Positions 19,667-27,209 of a stretch of DNA of 29,351 bases are shown here, piece after piece. Each line of letters begins with the position of its first letter. Position 1 is the stretch's first letter. The notes below the pieces were generated by a model, which was not told where the DNA came from, made no database searches, and saw only the letters and a program-made list of their open reading frames with translations. The stretch spans positions 1 through 29,351 of the IMG/VR virus record IMGVR_UViG_3300021960_000352. One strand, written 5' to 3'. Source of the DNA: a virus. A program made the position numbers and the translations under genes.

Positions 19667-22333
19667 ATGAGTTATGTAGATGCGTTCTACAATCGTGATA
19701 CAGATACCATCCACGTTGTTGAAAGAGTAGATGGTAAAAGACAATTCAAAGAATACCCCGCAAGATATCTATTTTACTATCCTGATGCTAGAGGAAAGTA
19801 TCAGTCAATTTATGGCGAGCCTCTAAATCGTGTAACATGTAAAAATATAAAAGATTTTCACAAAGAACAAAAAATCTATAGCAACAAGAAATTATTTGAA
19901 AGTGATATCAATCCAATTTTTAGATGCTTAGAAGACAACTATCTTAATCAAGACGCACCAAAACTAAATGTTGCGTTTTTCGATATTGAGGTGGACTTTG
20001 ATCCAGAACGTGGGTATGCTTCACCTGAAGATGCTTTTATGCCAATTACTTCAATAGCTGTTCATTTACAGTGGATGGAAGAATTGATTTGTTTAGCAGT
20101 TCCACCTAAAAGCATGGACATGGAAGAAGCAACAAAAGCTGTAAAAGAATTTCCAAATACATATCTTTTTGAAACCGAAGGTGAACTACTTGATGCCTTC
20201 CTCGACTTAATTCAAGACGCAGATATTTTAACTGGTTGGAACAGTGAAGGATTTGATATTCCTTATACTGTTAACCGTGTTACTAAAGTATTATCTAAAG
20301 AAGATACTCGACGTTTTTGTTTATGGGATCAGATGCCTAAGAAACGTGAGTTTGAAAAGTTTGGACGTAAGAGTGTAACTTATGACTTTGTTGGTCGTGT
20401 ACACTTGGACAGTCTTGAACTATATCGCAAGTACACATACGAAGAACGCCATACATATCGACTAGATGCTATTGGCGAAATGGAAATTGGCGAGAACAAA
20501 ACTATTTACGAAGGTACACTCGATCAACTTTACAACAACGACTTTCGAAAGTTTATTGAATATAACAGACAAGATACAGCACTACTAGACAAACTTGATA
20601 AGAAATTAAAGTTCTTAGATTTAGCAAACACCGTTGCTCACGAAAATACTGTATTACTACAAACAACAATGGGTGCTGTTGCTGTTACAGAACAAGGTAT
20701 TATTAACGAAGCACACAGACGTGGCTTTATTGTTCCTAATAGGATTAGACGAGAGCCTGGCAGTGAACCTGCGGCAGGTGCTTATGTAGCATATCCCAAG
20801 AAAGGTATCCATTCATGGATTGGATCTGTTGATATCAACTCACTGTATCCTAGTGCTATTCGTGCTTTGAATATGGGTCCTGAAACTATCGTAGGACAGT
20901 TGCGCCAAGACTATACTAAAAACTTTATTGAAGAACAAATGGTTCGTAACAAGAAATCATTTGCCGCTTCGTGGGAAGGGCAATTTGGTAGTTTAGAATA
21001 CGAGTTTGTTATGGAAAAGAATGTATCAAAAGAAATTGTTATCGACTGGGAAGATGGTAACAGTGATACACTCACAGGCGCACAGATTTATGATTTAATC
21101 TTTGAAAGCAATCAGCCTTGGATGCTTAGTGCCAACGGAACTATTTTCACTTACGATAAGGAAGGTATTATTCCAGGACTTCTAAAACGTTGGTATGCTG
21201 AACGTAAAGAAATGCAAGCTAAACTAAAAGAAGCTAAAGACGCAGAAAATAAGATTGAGATTGAATACTGGGACAAGCGACAGTTAGTTAAAAAGATTAA
21301 CTTGAACAGTTTGTATGGTGCTATTCTTAATCCAGGTTGTAGATTCTTTGATAATAGGATTGGTCAAAGCACAACACTTACCGGACGTACTATTGTAAAA
21401 CACATGGCCGCTAAGATTAACGAAATCATTACAGGCGAATATGATTATAGAGGTAAAGCAATTATCTATGGTGATACTGACTCCTCATACTTTAGTGCTT
21501 ATAATGTACTAAAAACTGAAATTGAAAAAGGACAAATTCCTTGGGATAAAGACAGTGTCGTGAAACTGTATGATCAAATAGCAGACGAAGCATCTGCTAG
21601 TTTTCCTAAGATGATGCTTGATAAGTTTCATTGTCCAAAAACACGTGGCGAAGTTATTGCCGCTGGTCGTGAAGTTGTTGCTTCAAGTGGGTTGTTTATT
21701 ACTAAGAAACGCTATGCTGTTCTATACTATGACATGGAAGGTTTCCGTGTTGATGTCGAAGGCAAGCCAGGTAAGATCAAAGCAATGGGTCTCGATCTTA
21801 AACGTTCTGACACACCTGTTGTTATTCAAGACTTTCTTAAAAATGTACTTGAAATGGTACTAGACGGAAAACCTAAAGAAGATGTTCTTGATTACATTAC
21901 AGAATTTAGAACAGAGTTTCACGGACGCTCAGGTTGGGAGAAAGGATCTCCTAAACGTGCTAACAAGATTACAGAGTATCAAGCAAAAGAAAAGAAACTA
22001 GGAAAGGCAAATATGCCTGGACATGTTCGTGCTTCAATTAATTGGAATACACTAAAACGTATGAATGGGGACAAGTATTCCCAAACTATTACAGACGGTG
22101 CTAAAGTTATTGTTTGTAAAGTTAAAGATAATCCTATGGGATTTACTAGTGTTGCGTATCCGGTAGATGAACTAAGATTACCGGAATGGTTTAAAGAGTT
22201 ACCATTCGATGACGCCACTATGGAAACTACAGTTATCGATGAAAAACTTGGGAATTTGATCGGTGTTTTGGATTGGGATATTTCATCTACAAGACAAGAT
22301 AACACTTTCAATAATTTGTTTGATTTTGAATAA
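19667..22333 (+). CDS. 43: DNA polymerase (T4 gp43-like, family B)
   Basis: An 888-aa replicative polymerase with 3'-5' proofreading (T4: 898 aa). The exonuclease motifs are DIE (106-108), GWNSEGFDIPY (Exo II) and YNRQD (Exo III). The polymerase motifs are DINSLYPS (389-396), KKINLNSLYGA and YGDTDS (601-606), all with catalytic Asp residues intact. The C-terminus, NTFNNLFDFE (879-888), matches the position and style of the T4/RB69 tail peptide that binds the gp45 clamp. AGGAG precedes the ATG directly after a hairpin that may be an autoregulatory operator. The gene is uninterrupted: no intein, intron or split is visible. gp45 follows after 62 nt. Confidence 0.98.
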   Translation: MSYVDAFYNRDTDTIHVVERVDGKRQFKEYPARYLFYYPDARGKYQSIYGEPLNRVTCKNIKDFHKEQKIYSNKKLFESDINPIFRCLEDNYLNQDAPKLNVAFFDIEVDFDPERGYASPEDAFMPITSIAVHLQWMEELICLAVPPKSMDMEEATKAVKEFPNTYLFETEGELLDAFLDLIQDADILTGWNSEGFDIPYTVNRVTKVLSKEDTRRFCLWDQMPKKREFEKFGRKSVTYDFVGRVHLDSLELYRKYTYEERHTYRLDAIGEMEIGENKTIYEGTLDQLYNNDFRKFIEYNRQDTALLDKLDKKLKFLDLANTVAHENTVLLQTTMGAVAVTEQGIINEAHRRGFIVPNRIRREPGSEPAAGAYVAYPKKGIHSWIGSVDINSLYPSAIRALNMGPETIVGQLRQDYTKNFIEEQMVRNKKSFAASWEGQFGSLEYEFVMEKNVSKEIVIDWEDGNSDTLTGAQIYDLIFESNQPWMLSANGTIFTYDKEGIIPGLLKRWYAERKEMQAKLKEAKDAENKIEIEYWDKRQLVKKINLNSLYGAILNPGCRFFDNRIGQSTTLTGRTIVKHMAAKINEIITGEYDYRGKAIIYGDTDSSYFSAYNVLKTEIEKGQIPWDKDSVVKLYDQIADEASASFPKMMLDKFHCPKTRGEVIAAGREVVASSGLFITKKRYAVLYYDMEGFRVDVEGKPGKIKAMGLDLKRSDTPVVIQDFLKNVLEMVLDGKPKEDVLDYITEFRTEFHGRSGWEKGSPKRANKITEYQAKEKKLGKANMPGHVRASINWNTLKRMNGDKYSQTITDGAKVIVCKVKDNPMGFTSVAYPVDELRLPEWFKELPFDDATMETTVIDEKLGNLIGVLDWDISSTRQDNTFNNLFDFE

Positions 22334-22340
22334 TAAGTTG

Positions 22341-22369
22341 TTGACAAACCTAAATAAACGTACTATAAT
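22341..22369 (+). promoter_or_regulatory. sigma70-type promoter of gp45
   Basis: TTGACA (22341-22346), a 17-nt spacer and TATAAT (22364-22369) form a perfect consensus promoter in the gap between gp43 and gp45. A second TATAAT at 22371-22376 is too far from the -35 box. It gives the clamp gene extra transcription, as expected for a protein needed in excess. Confidence 0.85.
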
Positions 22370-22395
22370 GTATAATAGAACTATGGAGAATCTAA

Positions 22396-23133
22396 ATGAA
22401 AGACATTTTACAAGACATTGTTAGCCATACACAGAATCTTGGCTTTCTGACTACTGTAAAAATTACAGGGGAAGAAGAAAGCACTGCTATCTTTTCAATG
22501 GCAGATGATCGTTCAGTGATCATGGAAGCAACTACACATAATCCTTATCCGGATATGATTGGCGTATTTGGTATGCCACAACTTAACAAATTGAAGTATT
22601 TGTTAGACGGCAGTGAGTATAAAGAAGATGCTAAAATTAACATTACTACAGCAGAACGCAATGGCGAAACTATGCCTGTAGGTATTCACTTTGAAAACAA
22701 AAACGGTGACTTTAAAAACGACTATCGTTTCATGAATATGGAAATTATTAATGAAAAGATGAAAACAGTTAAGTTCCGTGGTGCTAACTGGAATGTAACT
22801 ATTGTTCCTACACTTGCTGGTGTACAACGTATGAACTTCCAAGCAGGTGCTAATCCAGAACATCCTACATTCCTTGCTAAGACCGATCAAGGTAATCTTA
22901 AATTTATCTTTGGTGACGCAAGTTCACACGCAGGTGAATTTATTTTTGCTACTGATGTTGAAGGTACATTAGATCGTGGTTGGACTTGGCCAGTTGCTCC
23001 GATTCTTGCTATTCTTAAGATTGCTGATGTTAACAATACTAAGATGAGTTTATCAAACGATGGTGCTATCCAGATCGAATTAGACAGCGGATTAGCAAAT
23101 TACAAATATATCATTCCAGCACAGGCGGCCTAA
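22396..23133 (+). CDS. 45: DNA polymerase sliding clamp (T4 gp45-like)
   Basis: A 245-aa processivity clamp (T4: 228 aa) that should form a trimeric ring holding gp43 on DNA. In T4 it also carries the late transcription machinery. The repeated beta-strand pattern and segments such as ILQDIVSHTQNLGFL, FGMPQLNKLKYLLDG and LKIADVNNTKMSLSNDGAI fit T4-type clamps. It has its own consensus promoter between gp43 and its start. The neighbours on both sides (gp43 and the DpdA-like enzyme) end in, or carry near their end, the peptide TFNNLFD, a likely ligand of this clamp. Its own stop (TAA) forms part of the TAAATA element for the next gene. Confidence 0.93.
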   Translation: MKDILQDIVSHTQNLGFLTTVKITGEEESTAIFSMADDRSVIMEATTHNPYPDMIGVFGMPQLNKLKYLLDGSEYKEDAKINITTAERNGETMPVGIHFENKNGDFKNDYRFMNMEIINEKMKTVKFRGANWNVTIVPTLAGVQRMNFQAGANPEHPTFLAKTDQGNLKFIFGDASSHAGEFIFATDVEGTLDRGWTWPVAPILAILKIADVNNTKMSLSNDGAIQIELDSGLANYKYIIPAQAA

Positions 23134-23136
23134 ATA
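23129..23136 (+). promoter_or_regulatory. TAAATA element before the DpdA-like gene (leaderless type)
   Basis: CCTAAATA contains the TAAATA core, which starts with the gp45 stop codon and ends 5 nt (AAACT) before the ATG at 23142. The two bases before TAAATA do not include the usual A, so it is a weaker match than the others. Confidence 0.4.
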
Positions 23137-23141
23137 AAACT

Positions 23142-24656
23142 ATGAAAGCACCAATACAACTAACACCATTACAGAAAGACTACGCAGTGTATTTGCCTGC
23201 TATTAGTACTTTCTATTCCACATACATATCTAAACAAAGATACGAAGAATTTGTTCCAGCAGATCGTTTGCCTAAAGGCTTTGATAGAGGCATTGAAGGA
23301 ATGAACTTCTTGAACGCAGACAAAGGTTACTTTGAATATAAGTATGGCCTGTATTCTGCGGGTCACGCACAACTTGACTTAGATAAAACTATTAAACAAG
23401 ATAGTATGATTCAAGAACGTGATAGAGCTAATACAGTTATTGTTGGCGACTCGGGTGGTTATCAGATTGGTAAGGGTGTACTTAAATTTGACTGGTTAAA
23501 CTTTGAAGGTGCCGCGGCAAATAAAGTTCGTAGTAATATTCTTAATTGGTTAGAACTAACTGCTGATTGGTCAATGTTACTTGATGTTCCGACCTGGGCT
23601 AGTGATCATATTCATTCACCTAAGACAGGACTAAAGAGCTTTCAAGATTGTTTAGATAAAACCTTACACAACAACAAATATTTTATTGATAATCGTTTAG
23701 GTAATACAAAGTTCTTAAATGTGTTACAAGGAAGTGATTGGGAAACAGCAGATGCTTGGTATCAAGCAGTTAAACATCTTCCAACAGAAGGTTGGGCTAT
23801 GGGTGGTAAGAATATGTGTGATATGGAGATCGCACTTAAACGTATTATTACACTACGTGATGAAAAACTACTAGAAGATAGAGATTGGATGCACTTCTTG
23901 GGTACAGCACAATTAGATTGGTCATGCTATCTAACTAGTATTCAACGCCAAGTACGTAAAACTATTAATCCAAACTTTACAGTAAGTTTTGATTGTGCTT
24001 CACCATTTATCGCAACTGCTCACGGACTAGTGTACACTAACGCACAACACACAAATAAACGCTGGAGTGTTATTATGGATAAAGCACCTGACGATAAAAG
24101 CATTAGTCAGCATTTTAATATTCCGTTTCCGTTTGAAAGTGAAATAGGTCGTAGAATAACACAGGGCGATATATGTTGGTATAAGCCTGGTATGGTTAAT
24201 AAGATTGGTAAAGAAGGTAAAACATCTTGGGATAGTTTCAGTTACGCACTAATGATGGCACATAATACATACTGTCATATTGTAGCAGTACAACGTGCTA
24301 ACAACTTAACTGATATCGAAACTGCTAGATTCAAGCCAGACTGGAAAGCATGGCGTAAAATTAAAGATTCTGATATGAGTGACGAGTTTAGTGATTGGGT
24401 ACCACGCAATGTGTTGTATTTTGATCGCTTTGTAGAAGAGTTATTTGCTAGTGAAAAACCTTTTGAAATGATCGAACAAGCAAAACCAATGTTGAATAAC
24501 ATGATGGGTATGCGATTAAAAGGTGGTGTAGCAAATAATACGTTTAATAACTTGTTCGATGAAGAACAAAAAACAGGTGGTATTGAAGACTTCAACGATC
24601 CAAACGATGAAGCATTGGCTGAGTTAGAGGAACTATATCACGAACAGGAGGCATAA
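23142..24656 (+). CDS. tRNA-guanine-transglycosylase-like enzyme (DpdA-like), candidate DNA 7-deazaguanine transglycosylase
   Basis: A 504-aa TIM-barrel enzyme of the TGT/DpdA superfamily, which exchanges guanine for a 7-deazaguanine base. DSGGYQ (103-108) matches the TGT motif DSGGFQ with its catalytic Asp. FDC (283-285) matches the nucleophile motif FDCVxPTR. WAMGGKN matches the Gly-rich substrate loop. The CxCxxC zinc site of bacterial TGT is not seen, so this is not ordinary tRNA-modifying TGT. In phages such enzymes insert preQ0-type bases in DNA. The tail has NNTFNNLFDEE (465-475), nearly the same as the polymerase clamp-binding tail, then an acidic end. GTP cyclohydrolase I at 27210 would feed the base pathway. 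DNA as substrate is inferred. Confidence 0.82.
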   Translation: MKAPIQLTPLQKDYAVYLPAISTFYSTYISKQRYEEFVPADRLPKGFDRGIEGMNFLNADKGYFEYKYGLYSAGHAQLDLDKTIKQDSMIQERDRANTVIVGDSGGYQIGKGVLKFDWLNFEGAAANKVRSNILNWLELTADWSMLLDVPTWASDHIHSPKTGLKSFQDCLDKTLHNNKYFIDNRLGNTKFLNVLQGSDWETADAWYQAVKHLPTEGWAMGGKNMCDMEIALKRIITLRDEKLLEDRDWMHFLGTAQLDWSCYLTSIQRQVRKTINPNFTVSFDCASPFIATAHGLVYTNAQHTNKRWSVIMDKAPDDKSISQHFNIPFPFESEIGRRITQGDICWYKPGMVNKIGKEGKTSWDSFSYALMMAHNTYCHIVAVQRANNLTDIETARFKPDWKAWRKIKDSDMSDEFSDWVPRNVLYFDRFVEELFASEKPFEMIEQAKPMLNNMMGMRLKGGVANNTFNNLFDEEQKTGGIEDFNDPNDEALAELEELYHEQEA

Positions 24657-24836
24657 ATGTCGGCAAACAAGGATAGTTTAGAATATCTTAAACAAAAACA
24701 CTTAGAATTAGATACAAAAATAGACAGATTATCTAATCCATATTTAGGTACTGATCCTTTTAAACTAACTGAACTAAAGAAAGAAAAATTATTAATTAAA
24801 GAACGTATTGTGGAATTAGAAGAAGCAACGCAATGA
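24657..24836 (+). CDS. Small coiled-coil protein (YdcH/DUF465-like)
   Basis: A 59-aa protein with the pattern YLKQKHLELDTKIDRLS, a short loop (NPYLGTDPF), then LTELKKEKLLIKERIVELEE. That is a helical hairpin typical of the YdcH/DUF465 family of small bacterial proteins. ATG 24657 follows AGGAGGC closely, and the stop overlaps the next ATG (ATGA). The function of the family is not established. It may dimerise and act as an adaptor for the neighbouring enzymes. Confidence 0.75.
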   Translation: MSANKDSLEYLKQKHLELDTKIDRLSNPYLGTDPFKLTELKKEKLLIKERIVELEEATQ

Positions 24837-25360
24837 AAAGAGACTACGAAACTGGAACCGAAGATAATGTTACCTTTTTTAAAGGCATTGAAGTTGAAAA
24901 GACTCCTGCTTACGGGTTAAAAACATTATTTGTTACAGGTTTAAATGATGTAAGTATTATACGTCAGCACCTAGAAGATGAAAAACACATTTTCTTTGGT
25001 GCTAATCACAGTTTCAAACCGCACAAGAGAGAAAAATCAGCATATGATTACTACAACGAATGGGACAAAATGATTGAAACATTCCTTAACGAAGGCTATT
25101 GGTGTAGTTTAGATATTCCAATTACTGCCGCAGAGGAATTTTTAGACGGTCCTTTAGTTGAGTACGAAAACTTTATCCCACAACTTCGCGTTCCTGTGCC
25201 TTACGTGAAACAGTGGAACTACAATACTATGTTGAAGATTGATGATAAAGACTTTAAGGCAACCAATCCAGGTGTGTGGTGTCATAGTTTACATGATCTG
25301 TTAGACAGAGAAAAGTTTACAGATTGGACAAAATACACACTTGACAAACCCGTAGAATAA
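24833..25360 (+). CDS. Conserved marine T4-like phage protein (175 aa)
   Basis: A soluble alpha/beta protein conserved, as far as I recall, in T4-like cyanophages, in the same neighbourhood as gp45. Visible blocks are KTPAYGLKTLFVTGLNDV, KHIFFGANHSF, YWCSLDIPIT and IPQLRVPVPYVKQWNYNTM, ending with ATNPGVWCHSLHDLLDREKF. The alternating strand-helix order suggests a small enzyme-like fold, but no catalytic motif can be named. ATG 24833 overlaps the coiled-coil gene. The 3' end of this gene contains the -35 box of the next promoter. Confidence 0.75.
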   Translation: MKRDYETGTEDNVTFFKGIEVEKTPAYGLKTLFVTGLNDVSIIRQHLEDEKHIFFGANHSFKPHKREKSAYDYYNEWDKMIETFLNEGYWCSLDIPITAAEEFLDGPLVEYENFIPQLRVPVPYVKQWNYNTMLKIDDKDFKATNPGVWCHSLHDLLDREKFTDWTKYTLDKPVE

Positions 25361-25369
25361 TGGTATACT
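25341..25369 (+). promoter_or_regulatory. sigma70-type promoter at the start of the 25.4 kb block
   Basis: TTGACA (25341-25346) lies inside the end of the upstream gene. After a 17-nt spacer comes TATACT (25364-25369). Transcription would begin near 25376, which is at or after the first ATG of the next gene (25373). Confidence 0.7.
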
Positions 25370-25372
25370 ATA

Positions 25373-25885
25373 ATGGAACAACAAGAAAGTTATCACAACT
25401 ACATGATGAGAAAAATGAGAGAAGACGATTACAAAACATATATGAGATCAAAGGTAAATAGATCCATATGGGTTACATTCAAAAAAGAGGGTATTCACAA
25501 ATATCCAGCGGCTCTAACAGATCCGAAATTAGCAACAGGCGGCTGGGATGATGTATCGTTTCTTGGTCATCCTCACCGTCATATTTTCCATTTCCGGGTG
25601 CGCATCGAGGTGCGTCACAACGATAGAGATATCGAGTTCATCCAGTTCAAGCGATGGCTCGAAAGACTCTACTCCGGAGCCAATACAGGACAGGATACTG
25701 GAGGAAGTGCGGAGCAAAGCACAACCGACAGTGAAGTGCTCCTTTTAGATTACAAATCGTGCGAAATGATCGCTGACGAATTGTATGAAAAGATTTCTGC
25801 GAAGTATCCAGGCCGCTTTGTAGAAATTGATGTCGCCGAAGATGGCGAAAATGGCTGTTCAATCTTTTACCCTAAACCACAATAA
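25373..25885 (+). CDS. Conserved T4-like phage protein (up to 170 aa)
   Basis: A soluble protein of a family that I recall from T4-like cyanophages. It carries NRSIWVTFKKEGIHKYPAA, WDDVSFLGHPHRHIFHFRV, NDRDIEFIQFKRWLERLY, LDYKSCEMIADELYEKI and VAEDGENGCSIFY. The His-rich HPHRHIFHF segment could bind metal, but this is a guess. A Gly/Ser/Thr-rich insert (about 103-122) separates two domains. The start is uncertain. ATG 25373 coincides with the predicted transcription start and lacks a ribosome site. ATGs at 25403/25406 would remove 10-11 residues. Base composition from about 25530 is clearly more GC-rich than in surrounding genes. Confidence 0.75.
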   Translation: MEQQESYHNYMMRKMREDDYKTYMRSKVNRSIWVTFKKEGIHKYPAALTDPKLATGGWDDVSFLGHPHRHIFHFRVRIEVRHNDRDIEFIQFKRWLERLYSGANTGQDTGGSAEQSTTDSEVLLLDYKSCEMIADELYEKISAKYPGRFVEIDVAEDGENGCSIFYPKPQ

Positions 25886-25911
25886 GTGAAAACTATAAGA
25901 GGATTAATAAA

Positions 25912-26124
25912 ATGGCAATCAAGTTTAATCGCGATGCGTATACTCGAGTCTTCAACGACTTGGATGCGTACTTGGATTTTTGCCGCTTTGAACTCCGTGA
26001 GTTCAACCCTACTCACCTTTATAACAAGTCCAATGAAAATTGGCGAGCTTATTTGGCGAGTAAGCGTAGTAACTACCGCCCACGGAGACCGAAATATAAT
26101 AACAATTATAAAAGGAAAAACTAA
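25912..26124 (+). CDS. Small conserved phage protein (70 aa)
   Basis: A basic, aromatic-rich protein: DLDAYLDFCRFELREFNP, then NKSNENWRAYLASKR and a Tyr/Arg/Lys/Asn tail (YRPRRPKYNNNYKRKN) that probably binds nucleic acid. ATG 25912 follows AAGAGG with 9-nt spacing. An overlapping longer ORF from 25886 in another frame lacks such a site and is rejected. Similar short proteins follow the previous gene in T4-like cyanophages, to my recollection. It shares the GC-richer codon use of the previous gene. Function unknown. Confidence 0.7.
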   Translation: MAIKFNRDAYTRVFNDLDAYLDFCRFELREFNPTHLYNKSNENWRAYLASKRSNYRPRRPKYNNNYKRKN

Positions 26125-27165
26125 ATGACAATTTACATTGTAGACATTGAAGCAGTAGACACACGTTACACTAAACAGTGGAAGGAACATGTTCCTACTC
26201 TATTGCGTAATGCTACAGGTAAAGAAGTCGTAGTTATAAGTGGGGGAGAAACGCCTCAGGCTACAACACCCGGGGCGTTCCTCAACTTTGGCGGAACTAA
26301 TGTTTATAAAAGTAACCAACTAGAACAGATAGGAGAACTATTCTGTAAAGGACAAATAAATGATGGAGATTATTTCTTATATACGGATGCTTGGAACCCG
26401 ACTGTTATCCAGCTTCGCTACATGGCTGAACTACTCAATGTGGACATACGAATCGGTGGCTTATGGCATGCTGGCTCTTATGATCCTGCTGATTTTTTGG
26501 GTAGGCTAATAGGTAACAAACCTTGGGTAAGACATGCTGAGCAAAGCATGTTTGAAGTGTATGATCATAATTTTTATGCTACACAGTTTCATATAGACCT
26601 ATTTAAAGCATCTTTCAATACAGACGATTCTAAAATTGTGCGTACTGGATGGCCAATGGAATATTTGACCGATACACTTTCAATGTATCAAGGTATGGAT
26701 AAACGTAATTTAATTTTATTCCCTCACAGAATTGCTCCAGAAAAACAAGTTGATATTTTCCGTGACTTAAAAGAACAGTTACCTCAATATGAATTTGTCG
26801 TTTGTCAAGAACGTGAACTTACTAAGAATGAGTATCATAACTTACTAGGCGAAGCTAAACTTGTGTTTAGTGCTAACCTACAAGAAACACTCGGTATTAG
26901 TTGGTATGAAGGTGCGTTAGTTGGAGCATTACCAATGGTTCCTGATAGATTAAGCTACAAAGAAATGGCTTTGGATGATTTTAAGTATCCAAGTATTTGG
27001 ACAGAAAACTTTGATTATTATAAAAAACATAAAATCGAAGTAGTAAATGCTGTTAAGAACTATATGGAAAATTATAAAAAATTCCTCCCAAGCCTAAATA
27101 AACAAGTAAAATTACTGAAAGATGAATTTTTCGGTTGCTCTAATATGATAAAAGTGTTAAAATAA
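26125..27165 (+). CDS. GT-B glycosyltransferase (GT4-like)
   Basis: A 346-aa protein with a two-domain GT-B layout. The N-terminal domain begins TIYIVDIEAVDTRY. The C-terminal donor domain has NLILFPHRIAPEKQVDIF and KLVFSANLQETLGISWYEG, containing an exact EX7E motif (E254 and E262), the nucleotide-sugar signature of GT4. ALPMVPDRLSY follows. It should move a sugar from a nucleotide-sugar to an unknown acceptor. In phages such enzymes modify DNA bases, host lipopolysaccharide or virion proteins. The DpdA-like and FolE neighbours make base modification worth considering, but nothing in the sequence fixes the acceptor. AAGGA precedes the ATG. Confidence 0.82.
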   Translation: MTIYIVDIEAVDTRYTKQWKEHVPTLLRNATGKEVVVISGGETPQATTPGAFLNFGGTNVYKSNQLEQIGELFCKGQINDGDYFLYTDAWNPTVIQLRYMAELLNVDIRIGGLWHAGSYDPADFLGRLIGNKPWVRHAEQSMFEVYDHNFYATQFHIDLFKASFNTDDSKIVRTGWPMEYLTDTLSMYQGMDKRNLILFPHRIAPEKQVDIFRDLKEQLPQYEFVVCQERELTKNEYHNLLGEAKLVFSANLQETLGISWYEGALVGALPMVPDRLSYKEMALDDFKYPSIWTENFDYYKKHKIEVVNAVKNYMENYKKFLPSLNKQVKLLKDEFFGCSNMIKVLK

Positions 27166-27209
27166 AAATATGATGAGAGACATCCTCGTCTATAACTCGG
27201 AGAAAAAAA

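Noticed and set aside
22341-22357. CTAAATA inside the gp45 promoter spacer as a late element
   Set aside because: It is not followed by a start codon at the expected spacing and is explained by the sigma70-type promoter it overlaps.
25886-26128. 80-aa plus-strand ORF overlapping the 25912 gene
   Set aside because: The 25912 frame has AAGAGG upstream and a protein-like sequence conserved in memory from related phages. The other frame has neither.
26250-26280. AACGCC/GGCGTT inverted repeat in the glycosyltransferase gene
   Set aside because: Within coding sequence with a long loop and no link to a regulatory position.
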